Origin: Acinetobacter ihumii
GTDB lineage: Bacteria; Pseudomonadota; Gammaproteobacteria; Pseudomonadales; Moraxellaceae
Reading direction: 5' to 3'
Assembly: GCF_900625095.1 (NCBI RefSeq)
Contig: NZ_LR130760.1
Location: 1,024,997-1,088,996 of the forward strand
DNA: 64,000 nt
Position 1 is the stretch's first letter, and each line of letters starts with the position of its first letter. Under the pieces are notes generated by a model. It did not search any database, had not been told where the DNA came from, and saw only the letters and a program-made list of their open reading frames with translations. This document shows positions 10,127-20,034 of the stretch, piece by piece. A program made the translations under genes and the position numbers.

Positions 10127-11614
10127 TTAAATATTCACCACCTGATAAATGGCATCTGCCATGTGCTGTGCCTGAATACCACGTTGACCTTTTCTCGCCA
10201 GTAAATCACCTGCCTTACCATGTAAGGTGACGATGTCTGAAAGCGCAATTTCAGTATGAAACTGTGCTTTTAGACTCGCGATCATGCCAGCCAATACATC
10301 GCCCATCCCACCTGTTCCCATACCAGCATTGCCAGTTGAGCAAACAAATAATTCATCGTTTTCCAGAATCAAACTACCCGACCCTTTCAGTACCCAATTG
10401 CCCTGATATTTTTTTTGAAGCTGATCAATTGCCGCTACTCGATCCTGTTCAACCTGTTGCACAGTCGTATCGAGTAGACGCGCTGCTTCTGCGGAGTGTG
10501 GGGTTAAATAGATATTTTCATGCAAATCAGTATTTTTTTCTTCTGCTAAAAACCAAAGCGCATCTGCATCCAACACAATTTCAAGCTGAGTCTGGTTTTT
10601 TAAGATTTCAAACCAACGCTGAAAAATCTGCACTGACTTATTATCTCGTCCCAAGCCCATGCCAAAACAAACAGCATCGATTTGAGTTAATAATTCCTCA
10701 ATTTTTGCTTGATCGAATTGATCAATATCTTGCAGCATAATATTGGGGGAACGTGACAATATGGCTGAGTGATGTGATGCATCACACATCACGGTGACTT
10801 TGCCTGCACCTGCATGAAAAGCCGCCTCTGCCGCCATGATGACTGCGCCCCCCATATTGGCATGACCGCCCACCACCAAAACATGCCCATAACTGCCCTT
10901 ATGACCGAAAGCCTGACGTTTGGGTAAATAAATGTCTGGAGATGTGAGATATGCGATCGGTTTTAATTCATTGTCATGAGGAATCGAGGAAATAACTTCA
11001 AGCTGTCCCACATATTCTTTGGCTTGACCTGTTACCAATCCCATTTTTATGGCCAATGCTGTAAATGTAATATCGGCTTTTATGGCGATTGGTAAAACCT
11101 GCCCTGTATTTGCGTTCAATCCACTCGGCACATCAATGGCAATTTTTAAACCCGATAATTGATTAAAATGTTGGATAATACCCTGCCATTTTTGATCCAA
11201 CTCACGATTTAAACCAATCCCAAATAAAGCATCAATATGACCATCAAAATGATCTGGAACTGAAAAATTTGATTCAATATTAATCTTATTGGTTTGTGCG
11301 TAAAGCACTGCCTGTTTTAAGTCTAACGAGTCACCCATGGGTGCTGCAAATATTTGAACCTCATAGCCTTTTTGAGTCAAATAAGCGGCAGTGTAATAGC
11401 CATCTCCTGCATTGTTTCCAGAACCACACCAGACTGCAATTTTTCTAATGCTTAGGCTATTTTTCAGAATATATTGATCCAGTCGCTCTGCAATTGACCA
11501 CGCGACTTGCTGCATAAGACCTAAAGAAGAATTGTGCTGCTCAAACCAACGTTTTTCCCATGCTTGAATACGTTCACGATTATAAACAGGGCTATGGTAA
11601 ACTGTGCTTCGCAT
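10127..11614 (-). CDS. nnr: bifunctional NAD(P)H-hydrate epimerase/dehydratase
   Basis: A 495-aa two-domain protein. The YjeF-type epimerase is about residues 1-215, with WCGSGNNAGDGYY and DALFGIGLNR. The dehydratase is about 230-495, with GHKGSYGHVLVVGGHANMGGA and the GTGGMGDVLAGMIASL signature. It repairs damaged NAD(P)HX. The gene converges on ruvC (6 bp between stops). It diverges from queG with only 28 bp between the two start codons. Confidence 0.95.
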   Translation of the reverse strand: MRSTVYHSPVYNRERIQAWEKRWFEQHNSSLGLMQQVAWSIAERLDQYILKNSLSIRKIAVWCGSGNNAGDGYYTAAYLTQKGYEVQIFAAPMGDSLDLKQAVLYAQTNKINIESNFSVPDHFDGHIDALFGIGLNRELDQKWQGIIQHFNQLSGLKIAIDVPSGLNANTGQVLPIAIKADITFTALAIKMGLVTGQAKEYVGQLEVISSIPHDNELKPIAYLTSPDIYLPKRQAFGHKGSYGHVLVVGGHANMGGAVIMAAEAAFHAGAGKVTVMCDASHHSAILSRSPNIMLQDIDQFDQAKIEELLTQIDAVCFGMGLGRDNKSVQIFQRWFEILKNQTQLEIVLDADALWFLAEEKNTDLHENIYLTPHSAEAARLLDTTVQQVEQDRVAAIDQLQKKYQGNWVLKGSGSLILENDELFVCSTGNAGMGTGGMGDVLAGMIASLKAQFHTEIALSDIVTLHGKAGDLLARKGQRGIQAQHMADAIYQVVNI

Positions 11615-11642
11615 TGTTCTTCTTCCTCATTATTCTTGGCAT

Positions 11643-12752
11643 ATGTCATCTATTTCTTCAAAAGCTTCTATTCCTGTTCTTCAATACGATGCCATTGAGC
11701 TTAAACAATGGATCAAACAACAGGCGTTGGCACTGGGTTTTGCTGATTGTGTCATTGCCAAACCAGATGCTCAAGAGCAAATGCCACGTTTTAAAGAATA
11801 TTTGAAACGTGGTTATCATGCGGATATGCACTATTTAGAGGAAAATCTGGATAAACGAGCCGACCCAAAATTGCTCATTCCCGGAACCAAAAGCATCATT
11901 TGTGTGCGAATGAATTATCTGGTAGAAACACCTAAAGCGCGTTATGTCCCAGATGAACCAAACTCCGCGATTATCGCGCGTTATGCACGCGGTCGCGATT
12001 ATCATAAAATCATGCGTGGTCGCCTAAAAACCCTTGCTTCAAAAATCAAAGATAAGGTTGGCGATTTCGAATCACGTCCTTTTGCCGACTCTGCCCCAAT
12101 ATTTGAAAAATCACTGGCTGAAAGTGCGGGTATGGGCTGGACAGGAAAACATACCTTATTGATTCATAAAAAATCAGGTTCATTTTTTGTTTTAGGTGAA
12201 TTATTTACCTCACTGGATTTGCCTTTTGATGAACCTGCTACAGCGCATTGCGGTTCATGTAGCGCATGTATTGATATTTGTCCGACCCAAGCCATTGTTG
12301 AACCTTATATGCTGGATGCGCGTAAGTGTATTGCTTATCTCACCATTGAATATAAAGGCATTATTCCAGAAGAATTACGTGCTGGAATTGGTAATCGCAT
12401 CTTTGGTTGTGATGATTGTCAGCTCATTTGTCCGTGGAATAGTTTTGCCAAAACAGCCTCAATTCCTGATTTTAATCCACGACATGGCTTAGACGATATT
12501 TCCCTATTGGAAATCTGGAACTGGGATGAAGCTACATTTTTAAATAACACCGAAGGCAGTCCAATTCGTCGCACAGGTTACCCATCTTTTAAACGTAATA
12601 TCGCGATTGGTCTAGGTAATGCACCTTATTCAGCCCTCATTGTAGAACAGCTTATACACGCAAAATCCCATCATGATGACATGGTCAATGTGCATATTGA
12701 CTGGGCAATTGAGCAACAATTATTAAAGCAACGCGCAAGTCAGCAAAAATGA
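11643..12752 (+). CDS. queG: epoxyqueuosine reductase
   Basis: A 369-aa protein. The N-terminal cobalamin-binding QueG domain includes ADMHYLEENLDKRADP and the GWTGKHTLLI motif. Two 4Fe-4S clusters follow (CGSCSACIDICPTQA near residue 200 and CDDCQLICPWN near 250), then a DUF1730/HEAT-like tail. It does the last step of queuosine synthesis in tRNA. The ATG at 11643 is used; an upstream GTG at 11604 would run into nnr. No ribosome site is visible before the ATG. Confidence 0.96.
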   Translation: MSSISSKASIPVLQYDAIELKQWIKQQALALGFADCVIAKPDAQEQMPRFKEYLKRGYHADMHYLEENLDKRADPKLLIPGTKSIICVRMNYLVETPKARYVPDEPNSAIIARYARGRDYHKIMRGRLKTLASKIKDKVGDFESRPFADSAPIFEKSLAESAGMGWTGKHTLLIHKKSGSFFVLGELFTSLDLPFDEPATAHCGSCSACIDICPTQAIVEPYMLDARKCIAYLTIEYKGIIPEELRAGIGNRIFGCDDCQLICPWNSFAKTASIPDFNPRHGLDDISLLEIWNWDEATFLNNTEGSPIRRTGYPSFKRNIAIGLGNAPYSALIVEQLIHAKSHHDDMVNVHIDWAIEQQLLKQRASQQK

Positions 12753-12823
12753 TGTTTTTTGCCCTATGGCTTTGGCATGAATTCTGTATGATAAGTTGCT
12801 AGTAAAAGCAATCATCATGGATT

Positions 12824-13819
12824 ATGACAATGACCTTACGTAATGATTGGACTCGTAACGAAATCCAAGCACTTTATGATCAGCCATTTTTAGATCTGGT
12901 TTTTCAGGCGCAACAAGTGCACCGTCAATATTTTTCTGCCAATACGATTCAGGTCAGTACCTTATTATCCATTAAAACAGGTAAATGTCCTGAAGATTGC
13001 AAATATTGTTCGCAATCGGCACGTTATGACTCAAAACTTGAAGCAGAAAAACGTATTGCTGTTGAAAAAGTGATTTCAGAAGCAAAAGCCGCCAAAGAAT
13101 CAGGTTCTTCGCGTTTTTGTATGGGTGCTGCATGGCGTAATCCGCACGAGCGCGATATGCCTTATGTACTGGAAATGGTGCGTGAAGTTAAAGCTTTAGG
13201 CATGGAAACCTGCATGACCTTGGGCATGCTGAATCAATCACAAGCTGAACGTTTATATGATGCAGGTCTGGATTATTACAATCACAATCTGGATACTTCG
13301 CGTGAATACTATACCAACATCATCAGTACGCGTACCTTTGATGATCGTTTAAATACACTCGATCATGTACGCAATGCGGGTATGAAAGTATGTAGTGGCG
13401 GTATTGTCGGTTTAGGTGAAGATAAACAAGACCGTATTGGTTTGTTATATGAGCTGGCAACACTTCCAATTCATCCTGAATCTGTCCCGATTAATATGTT
13501 GGTTCCAATCGAAGGAACTCCACTGGCCGATGTTGAAAAACTCGAAGTGACCGAATGGATTCGTACCATTGCTGTTGCGCGTATTATTATGCCACAAAGT
13601 TATATTCGTCTTTCTGCTGGACGCGAATCTTTAAGTGATTCTGATCAAGCCTTAGCATTTATGGCTGGCGCAAATTCATTATTTTCTGGTGATAAATTAT
13701 TGACCACACCCAATGCAGGTGAAGGTCGTGATCAACAGTTATTTGCTAAATTAGGCTTAGTCGCGGAAAAACCGAAAGTATCTGTGCGAGAAATGGCTGT
13801 CGATGCGATGAGCGCATAA
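12824..13819 (+). CDS. bioB: biotin synthase
   Basis: A 331-aa radical-SAM enzyme. The CxxxCxxC cluster motif is in [12 protein letters not shown] near residue 53. The [12 protein letters not shown] and [10 protein letters not shown] blocks are typical of BioB. It inserts sulfur into dethiobiotin. Other bio genes are not adjacent. Two ATGs, 6 bp apart (12824 and 12830), can serve as start. A compact terminator follows. Confidence 0.97.
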   Translation: MTMTLRNDWTRNEIQALYDQPFLDLVFQAQQVHRQYFSANTIQVSTLLSIKTGKCPEDCKYCSQSARYDSKLEAEKRIAVEKVISEAKAAKESGSSRFCMGAAWRNPHERDMPYVLEMVREVKALGMETCMTLGMLNQSQAERLYDAGLDYYNHNLDTSREYYTNIISTRTFDDRLNTLDHVRNAGMKVCSGGIVGLGEDKQDRIGLLYELATLPIHPESVPINMLVPIEGTPLADVEKLEVTEWIRTIAVARIIMPQSYIRLSAGRESLSDSDQALAFMAGANSLFSGDKLLTTPNAGEGRDQQLFAKLGLVAEKPKVSVREMAVDAMSA

Positions 13820-13841
13820 TAACCCAGTCTAATATGATCCC

Positions 13842-13867
13842 AGCCCTCATTCTTTGAGGGCTTTTTT
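13842..13867 (+). terminator. terminator of bioB
   Basis: A hairpin with arms AGCCCTCA and TGAGGGCT followed by six T. It overlaps the stop region of the convergent small gene at 13866. Confidence 0.9.
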
Positions 13868-14078
13868 ATGATGTCACTAAAATTCCATATTGCGCAGTTA
13901 AGTACATGCCTTCACGAAGAATATCTTCCCCTGCCACATGTTTAACAACAAGTTGTTGCGTATGTACATCAAAACTCAATGAATCAAATATATCCTGATG
14001 TTGCATTAACCAGAGAATAGTCTGGTCAAGTTGATCGGACACAATATGCTGATCTGGAGGTAATGAATGAGAGGTCAT
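13866..14078 (-). CDS. hypothetical protein, 70 aa
   Basis: A small soluble acidic protein, MTSHSLPPDQ to GILVTS, with no signal or membrane segment. I do not recognise a family. It is convergent with bioB and shares its terminator. The compact open frame fills the gap exactly, which supports it as real. Confidence 0.6.
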   Translation of the reverse strand: MTSHSLPPDQHIVSDQLDQTILWLMQHQDIFDSLSFDVHTQQLVVKHVAGEDILREGMYLTAQYGILVTS

Positions 14079-14267
14079 AAAGCGATTAAGTTTCCTATTT
14101 TTTCAGTTTAAATAGATTTTTTCATTATAAGTCTGAAATATTTTAAAGGAATCTTTCAAACTACTTTTTCTTATTTTCTCAAACGATAAGTTGTTTTGCT
14201 TCACTTAAACATGAAAAAAACGATATCTCGACATAGGCCCAAAATGTCAGACTTGTATCCGTTAAAT

Positions 14268-14301
14268 TCAAAAACCTTTTGATCGAGATTGATCAAAAGG
14301 T
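14268..14301 (-). terminator. terminator of the PQQ-dehydrogenase operon
   Basis: An 11-bp perfect stem (ACCTTTTGATC and its complement) with a 6-nt loop, followed on the minus strand by five T. Confidence 0.88.
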
Positions 14302-14338
14302 GTTGGTTTAATATCGTGTATACATCATTTTCTTGATA

Positions 14339-15649
14339 TTAATTATTTGCAGAAACTCTCCAGATGGTATTACCTACATCATCAGCGATTAACAATGCCC
14401 CACTTTTATCTTCGGTTAAACCGACGGGTGCACCATAAAGTTTCTTCTGATCTTGAGAGTAGAATCCTGTCACCACGGGAATCGGCTGACCTACAGGTTG
14501 ACCATTTTCGAATGGAATAAATATCACATCATAACCATTTAAAGGGTTTCGGTCCCAACTACCATGATTACTCACAAAGGCACCATTTTTAAATTGATCA
14601 GTTAAACGAATATTTTGTGTCGCAAACCACAATCCTAAAGGTGCCACATGTGAACTCAACGTATAATCTGGCTTAATTGCTTTTGCAACTAAATCAGGTC
14701 GTTGCGGTTGTACGCGCTGATCAATATGTTGTCCATAATAACTATACGGCCAACCATAAAAACCTTTTTCACGAACAGAAGTTAAGTAATCTGGTACCAA
14801 ACTATCTCCAATTTCATCGCGTTCATTCACAATTGCCCATAATTTTTGAGTCTGAGGTTCCCATTGAATTCCCGTTGGATTACGTAAGCCACTTGCAAAA
14901 ATACGACTAGCACCAGATGTTACATCCACTTCTAAAATATTTGCACGTCGATACTCTATTTCCAGACCATTTTCAGTAATATTACTATTTGATCCTACGC
15001 CGACATAAAGTTTGCTTCCATCAGGACTGGCAAGCAATGCTTTAGTCCAATGGTGATTTACAGTATTGGGCAAATCAGTTAACTCTTCACCTTGACTCTC
15101 TATTTTCGTTGCACCATTGCTATAGGGATACTTCATAATATTGCCTGTATTGGCAACATATAACGTGTTCCCGATTAGCTGTACGCCAAAAGGTGAATGC
15201 AGATTTTGCAGAAAATCATACTTTTTCCAGCCCCCATCTGCTTGCTGCCTTAATAGGGTAATTTTATTTCCACCTTTAGATGCCTTACCTGAAATACCTT
15301 TGACTTTATTGGCAATCAGCTGTTTTGGCGTGGTGGTTGCTTCTTCTCCCGGACTGTTTGCTTCTACAACTAATACATCACCATTAGGTAAAGTATATAA
15401 CTGACGCGGATGTTGTAACTGATCAGCAATTTTTTCAATTTTTAGACCTTGGATCACTTGAGGTTTTTGGTCTGCCTGCCAGCCTACACCTTTGGGTACT
15501 TTCATGGGTGGAACTAAAAAGTTTTTCGGATCAGGTAAAACTGGATCTTGGCCATATTGTTTATTTGGATCGACGGGCTGACTTTGATTACAGCCTGCTA
15601 ATGCAATACCTAGAACACTTAGGATGAAAACATATTTTGCCTTATTCAT
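14339..15649 (-). CDS. PQQ-dependent sugar dehydrogenase-like lipoprotein
   Basis: A 436-aa lipoprotein. The signal ends in the lipobox ALAGC (Cys near residue 20), followed by NQSQPVDPNKQ. The rest is a six-bladed propeller of the glucose/sorbosone dehydrogenase family, with LVVEANSPGEE, NHHWTKALLASPDGSKLYVGVGSNSN, ASGLRNPTG and YGWPYSYYG. Family members use PQQ to oxidise sugars or aldoses in the periplasm; this branch resembles L-sorbosone dehydrogenases, but the substrate is not known. It is transcribed after a DUF2231-like membrane gene with one base between them. No PQQ synthesis genes are in the window. Confidence 0.87.
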   Translation of the reverse strand: MNKAKYVFILSVLGIALAGCNQSQPVDPNKQYGQDPVLPDPKNFLVPPMKVPKGVGWQADQKPQVIQGLKIEKIADQLQHPRQLYTLPNGDVLVVEANSPGEEATTTPKQLIANKVKGISGKASKGGNKITLLRQQADGGWKKYDFLQNLHSPFGVQLIGNTLYVANTGNIMKYPYSNGATKIESQGEELTDLPNTVNHHWTKALLASPDGSKLYVGVGSNSNITENGLEIEYRRANILEVDVTSGASRIFASGLRNPTGIQWEPQTQKLWAIVNERDEIGDSLVPDYLTSVREKGFYGWPYSYYGQHIDQRVQPQRPDLVAKAIKPDYTLSSHVAPLGLWFATQNIRLTDQFKNGAFVSNHGSWDRNPLNGYDVIFIPFENGQPVGQPIPVVTGFYSQDQKKLYGAPVGLTEDKSGALLIADDVGNTIWRVSANN

Positions 15650-15650
15650 G

Positions 15651-16082
15651 TTAGTCTCCCACCAATTGATTGTGCATGGCTGTAGATTGATATAAATAAT
15701 GCAAAGAAATGAGAAGTACAGTTAGAATGGAGAGCATAAGATTAGCGGGTGCAATGGCATATGCATCGCGACTATGGACAAATGCATTAAAAATAGCAGC
15801 AATAATTGCAAAGCCGTACAGCCAAAACCCCCATATATCAGCTTTTCTTTGATTCGCAACGGGTCTAAACCAGACATAAAACAAGTTAAGAAGTCGCGGA
15901 ATAATGGCAATCACCAAACCGATGGTAATAACCCAACTTGCAGATTTATTCCAAAGAATTTCTGCGGTCTGATTGTAAATTACATCAAAAATAAGTCCAG
16001 CAACAAAAAAACCAAAGGGTATGGGATTGAGTAACATATATATGGCATAGAGAATGCCACTTCTTTGCTGAGAGTATTGCAT
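15651..16082 (-). CDS. DUF2231-like membrane protein
   Basis: A 143-aa protein with four predicted transmembrane helices (about residues 10-31, 47-70, 82-103 and 113-133). It matches the DUF2231 pattern and length. Such genes often precede sorbosone-dehydrogenase-like genes, as here, and may act as a membrane partner or electron-transfer anchor; that role is inferred. It is the first gene of the two-gene minus-strand operon. Confidence 0.78.
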   Translation of the reverse strand: MQYSQQRSGILYAIYMLLNPIPFGFFVAGLIFDVIYNQTAEILWNKSASWVITIGLVIAIIPRLLNLFYVWFRPVANQRKADIWGFWLYGFAIIAAIFNAFVHSRDAYAIAPANLMLSILTVLLISLHYLYQSTAMHNQLVGD

Positions 16083-16506
16083 GCAAATAACCTTTTAATT
16101 TTATTGGAGATAATAGGAAATATATAGTTAAGCATCATTTTAAGGCTTGGTTTTTTACTCAACTATTCAAGTTATTATGGGTAAAATGTAAATTATGCTG
16201 TGTAGCTTTTTAGCCATTGCAGAGTATAAAAATTGTTCTTATTACTTAATTAAAAATGTGCTGGGCTTTAATATCTATTGAATATGAGAGTTATATTCAT
16301 AACATCTTAATGGCTTCGATTGTTTTTTTTATGAACAATAAATCAGTATCTTAACTTTACTCTTTTGAGTTATATCGGATAGAATCGTTTCGGTAAAATT
16401 ACAGGCAATATTCTTCAAAACATTAAGAATATCTTGTGTTTCAAGTTGAAATTAGATACCATCGTTTCACTTAAAATTATTGACTATTCAATATTTTACG
16501 TTATTT
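16083..16506. other. intergenic, AT-rich
   Basis: This is the upstream region of the DUF2231-like gene (minus) and of the tRNA (plus). No reading frame or strong hairpin is visible. Confidence 0.5.
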
Positions 16507-16583
16507 GGGCCTATAGCTCAGTCGGTTAGAGCAGTGGACTCATAATCCATTGGTCCCGTGTTCGAGTCACGGTGGGCCCACCA
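16507..16583 (+). tRNA. tRNA with CAU anticodon, probably tRNA-Ile2
   Basis: A 77-nt cloverleaf with encoded CCA. Acceptor arms are GGGCCTA and TGGGCCC, the anticodon stem is GTGGA/TCCAT with loop CTCATAA, and the T arm is CCGTG-TTCGAGT-CACGG. A CAU anticodon can be elongator Met, initiator Met, or Ile2 whose C34 becomes lysidine. The first pair G1-C72 excludes the usual unpaired initiator. The consecutive pairs C4-G69 and C5-G68 and the TTGGTC variable region match the E. coli tRNA-Ile2 features used by TilS. I favour Ile2 over elongator Met. Confidence 0.93.
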
Positions 16584-16591
16584 AATAAATC

Positions 16592-16626
16592 AACCACTTA
16601 GGTGTACTAATCCTAAGTGGTTTTTT
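16592..16626 (+). terminator. terminator of the tRNA
   Basis: A hairpin with arms AACCACTTAGG and CCTAAGTGGTT, then a run of T. Confidence 0.92.
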
Positions 16627-16684
16627 AATTTTAGACTCTAAATAAGCATTGTGTAAGCAGTTTAACTAATGTTTAATTTAAAAT

Positions 16685-16703
16685 AAAAATAATAATTATT
16701 ATC
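16685..16703. promoter_or_regulatory. Fur-box candidate upstream of bfr
   Basis: This 19-mer matches the classic Fur consensus (GATAATGATAATCATTATC) at 15 of 19 positions by eye. It lies about 190 bp before the bacterioferritin start. In AT-rich DNA such a match is suggestive only. Confidence 0.4.
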
Positions 16704-16896
16704 AAATACTTGTGTTTCCTTTTTTTACAAATTTGCAGCTTTTCTCTTCTATTTCTTTTCTTAATTTTCATCAAAAATAATCAATATGAAATGCAATACA
16801 AGATTTCTAATTTTCGGTTGATAAAAACTTAAATTGCGTCATAACACAATACATTAAATTATTCATATTTAATTCAACAAGTTGAGGAACATACCC

Positions 16897-17427
16897 ATGT
16901 CAAATGCAGAATTAACTGATATTGCAACATTACGCCAAAGAGCACGTCAGCATGTTGAAGAAGGTGCAGTCACCGAAGGCTATACCGCAAATCGTGAAGA
17001 AATTTTAAGACTACTTAATGAAGCTTTAGCGACAGAACTGATCTGTGTTCTTCGTTATAAACGTCACTATTTTATGGCCCAAGGTGTAAAAGCATCCGTA
17101 GCTGCTGCTGAGTTTCTAGAGCATGCTAATCAGGAAGCTACACATGCTGATAATCTTGCAGAACGTATTGTACAATTGGGTGGTGAACCTAATTTTAATC
17201 CACGTGGTCTCGAAGAACGTTCCCACGCTGAATATGTTGAAGGCAAAACACTCAAGGAAATGGTTACAGAAGATCTAGTTGCCGAACGTATTGCCATTGA
17301 TTCATATCGCGAAATTATTCAATATATCGGTGATAAAGACCCAACGACGCGTCGAATTCTTGAAGATATTCTGGCTCAGGAAGAGGAACATGCCGATGAT
17401 ATGGCTGATATTTTAACTGACCTTTAA
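16897..17427 (+). CDS. bfr: bacterioferritin-like ferritin
   Basis: A 176-aa four-helix ferritin-like protein. The iron-site residues are in place: Glu in LATELICVLRY, the EATHAD pair (ExxH), Glu in DLVAERIAIDSY, and AQEEEHADD near the C-terminus. It stores iron as ferric mineral in the cytoplasm. Whether it binds haem like true Bfr is unclear by eye. The ATG at 16897 follows a GAGGAA ribosome site; the in-frame TTG at 16882 overlaps that site and is rejected. Its neighbours are an iron-receptor gene and a Fur-box candidate. Confidence 0.9.
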   Translation: MSNAELTDIATLRQRARQHVEEGAVTEGYTANREEILRLLNEALATELICVLRYKRHYFMAQGVKASVAAAEFLEHANQEATHADNLAERIVQLGGEPNFNPRGLEERSHAEYVEGKTLKEMVTEDLVAERIAIDSYREIIQYIGDKDPTTRRILEDILAQEEEHADDMADILTDL

Positions 17428-17477
17428 AAGATTGATTTAAATTCATTCATTTTTATTGAATTATTTCATCGTGATTT

Positions 17478-17523
17478 AGCCAAGATATTTATCTTCCAAT
17501 TGATGTTAAATATCTTGGCTTTT
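17478..17523 (+). terminator. terminator of bfr
   Basis: A 14-bp perfect stem (AGCCAAGATATTTA and its complement) followed by a short T run. Confidence 0.88.
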
Positions 17524-17730
17524 CAATTCATGCGGTTCCAATTTCAATCCAATGCAAATAAAGCAGTTTAACTTTGCTCAACTTTTTAATTTTTGTAATT
17601 CATAGATTTATACATAAAGTATTTTATCCTGTTGATTTTAGTTGGTTTAAATTTTCAATTTTTATTGAAAAATCAAGTAATTAAAGAACTATTCAATCCA
17701 TCTTTTTCTTGTAAATTGTGCGTAAATAAA

Positions 17731-17749
17731 GATAATAATAATCACTCTT
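17731..17749. promoter_or_regulatory. Fur-box candidate of the siderophore receptor
   Basis: GATAATAATAATCACTCTT matches the 19-bp Fur consensus at 15 positions and starts 44 bp before the receptor ATG, a normal place for iron repression. Confidence 0.6.
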
Positions 17750-17774
17750 GATTAATCTTATTTTGAGCATCTTT

Positions 17775-19943
17775 ATGCGCAAACACACTCTTTCTTCCGC
17801 TATTTCTTTGATCTTATTTTCAGGAATTTCCTCATCCTTATATGCGAGTCCTGAAACAGACATAATTGATGATTCAAACTCAAATGTACTGCCAGTTATT
17901 TCTCTCAAAGCAGAATCAGACACAAAAAAATTTGCTGCAACTCAAGCAAATTCTGCACTCAAATCAGATGCCGCTCTTTTTGAAACCCCACAATCTGTCA
18001 GTGTCATTACACGTGAACAATTAGATCAAAAACAGGCAACCACTTTGGCAGAGGCCATTAATGGTGTCGCAGGTGTAAGTGCAGGTTATTTAGGACGACG
18101 TGGCTGGGATGATTTTATGATTCGGGGGCAAAATGCTTCTGATCAAATTTTTATTGATGGTCTTAAACAAAGTCAATCAGCTTCAGAAGGTGTTGCGGTT
18201 GAACTTTCTGGTATGGATCAAATTCAAATTATTAAAGGCCCTGCTTCTGTTAATTTTGGTTTGGTACAACCGGGAGGAATGGTCAACCTAGTGACTAAGC
18301 GTCCTCAGGCAGAAAGTTTTGCTAATACAGCGTTTAGTTACGGAAGCTATAACTTTAAACAGGCAACATTTGACTTAAATTATGCACCTCAACAAAGTGC
18401 CAAAGGTGCTTTTCGTGTTACAGGACGTGTTACTGATCAGGATGATCCAACAGATTATGTCTATTTCAAAAACTACTATATTTCTCCGTCTTATAATTTT
18501 GATTTAGGCGATAAAGCTGATTTATCCATTATTGCAAGCTATCAGCGTCGAGAATATATGCGCCAGCAGGGTTTACCTGTGCTTGGTACATTAAAAGACA
18601 ATCCCAATGGTCCTATTGATCGTGATTTGTATATAGGTGAACCAACATTTGGCGGTTATGAGGGTGACGTATATCGTACTGGCTGGACTTACAAATACGC
18701 TTTCGATAATGGCTGGAAATTTACCCAGAATGCGGCAGTTCAGAAACTTGAGTCGACAGGTCATGTCGTATTTACTCAAACTGGATCGTCTTTTTGGGCA
18801 GCCAACACGCCTGCTTTTACTACATTAAATCGTAATAACAATGGTCGATATCAAACTCACGATACCCTCACCTACTCCATGGACAATAGTTTTCAACGCA
18901 GTTTTGATCTATTCAATATGGTTCATGATGTAAATATTGGTGTCGATGCGATGCAGACTAAAGATGACTATGTCAATGATCGGTACACCACTGGCAATAT
19001 TAATATCTATAATCCAGTATATGGTCAGGCGGTTAATTATGTAAAAGCAAACAGTACAGAAGACACCAATCGTTTACGCTACACCGGCTTCTATATTCGT
19101 GATCGGATTAATATCACAGAAAATACGATTTTGAGTTTAGCTGGACGACAGGATTGGGCACAAACATCTACACAAAATATATCTAAAGCTGGAATAACAA
19201 CCAATGCTCCACAAGTGAAAGATTCGAATGAAAAATTTACAGGAAATGTCGGATTATTATATAAATTTAATGACCTGATCGCACCCTATGCAAGTTATGC
19301 AACCTCATTTTTACCCAATACACGAACTGCTGTATCAGGCAATATTTTAGCACCAGAAACAGGCAAACAAACTGAAGTCGGTTTGAAGTTACAAAGCCCT
19401 GATCAACGTATTCAAGCAAGTGTTGCCGTTTATGACTTACGTCGCCAAAATGTCGCCGTTACAGATCAAGTAAATGCAGGTTATTATGTTTTAAATGGTG
19501 AGCAGAAAACACGTGGTTTGGAAACAGAGCTGAATGCTGTTTTAATGGATCGCCTGCGAGTCTCTGCCAGTTACAGCCATATGTTTGATGCTGAAATTAC
19601 AAAAGATACCGTTGCCAGTAACATTGGTTTAGCCTTGGATAATGTCCCTCAAAATAGTTATAGCTTGTCTTCACGTTATTATCTTAGCGAAACTGATCTG
19701 GGGTGGTATGTAGGTGCAGGACTAAGAGGTGAAAGTTCAAAATCCTATAAAGGATTAGATACTCGAACACCTTCATACACGCTATACGACACTGAAGCTG
19801 GTTATGACGCAGCACATTGGGGTGCACAGCTCTCCATTCGTAACTTATTTGATAAAGACTATTGTGCAGGATTGCTAAATGCCAATATGGTGACCTTAGG
19901 AAATCCACGTCAAATTAATTTTACAGTTAAGTTCAAATATTAA
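17775..19943 (+). CDS. TonB-dependent siderophore receptor
   Basis: A 722-aa outer-membrane receptor. The signal peptide (MRKHTLSSAISLILF to LYA) is cut near residue 25. The plug domain begins ETPQSVSVITREQLDQ and contains DDFMIRGQ and IKGPASVNFGLVQPGGMVNLVTKRP, typical of FhuA/FoxA-type ferric-siderophore receptors. A 22-strand barrel follows, ending in FTVKFKY with a terminal aromatic. The substrate is probably a hydroxamate-type siderophore, inferred from similarity only. An upstream TTG (17748) is rejected. A Fur box lies just upstream. No siderophore synthesis genes are adjacent. Confidence 0.93.
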   Translation: MRKHTLSSAISLILFSGISSSLYASPETDIIDDSNSNVLPVISLKAESDTKKFAATQANSALKSDAALFETPQSVSVITREQLDQKQATTLAEAINGVAGVSAGYLGRRGWDDFMIRGQNASDQIFIDGLKQSQSASEGVAVELSGMDQIQIIKGPASVNFGLVQPGGMVNLVTKRPQAESFANTAFSYGSYNFKQATFDLNYAPQQSAKGAFRVTGRVTDQDDPTDYVYFKNYYISPSYNFDLGDKADLSIIASYQRREYMRQQGLPVLGTLKDNPNGPIDRDLYIGEPTFGGYEGDVYRTGWTYKYAFDNGWKFTQNAAVQKLESTGHVVFTQTGSSFWAANTPAFTTLNRNNNGRYQTHDTLTYSMDNSFQRSFDLFNMVHDVNIGVDAMQTKDDYVNDRYTTGNINIYNPVYGQAVNYVKANSTEDTNRLRYTGFYIRDRINITENTILSLAGRQDWAQTSTQNISKAGITTNAPQVKDSNEKFTGNVGLLYKFNDLIAPYASYATSFLPNTRTAVSGNILAPETGKQTEVGLKLQSPDQRIQASVAVYDLRRQNVAVTDQVNAGYYVLNGEQKTRGLETELNAVLMDRLRVSASYSHMFDAEITKDTVASNIGLALDNVPQNSYSLSSRYYLSETDLGWYVGAGLRGESSKSYKGLDTRTPSYTLYDTEAGYDAAHWGAQLSIRNLFDKDYCAGLLNANMVTLGNPRQINFTVKFKY

Positions 19944-19982
19944 ATGAATCATTTAAGCACTTGATCACTTAAAAATTTCAAA

Positions 19983-20015
19983 AAAATGGCACAATTGATT
20001 GTGCCATTTTCTTCT
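19983..20015. terminator. bidirectional terminator
   Basis: A hairpin with arms AAAATGGCACA and TGTGCCATTTT lies between the convergent receptor and Q-rich genes. The T-tract is better on the minus strand. Confidence 0.85.
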
Positions 20016-20034
20016 TGTTAGAAGTCATTCATTT

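Larger units (their letters stand above)
16584..16896. other. intergenic between tRNA and bfr
   Basis: Holds the tRNA terminator and a Fur-box candidate (16685-16703). The rest is AT-rich, with no reading frame. Confidence 0.5.
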
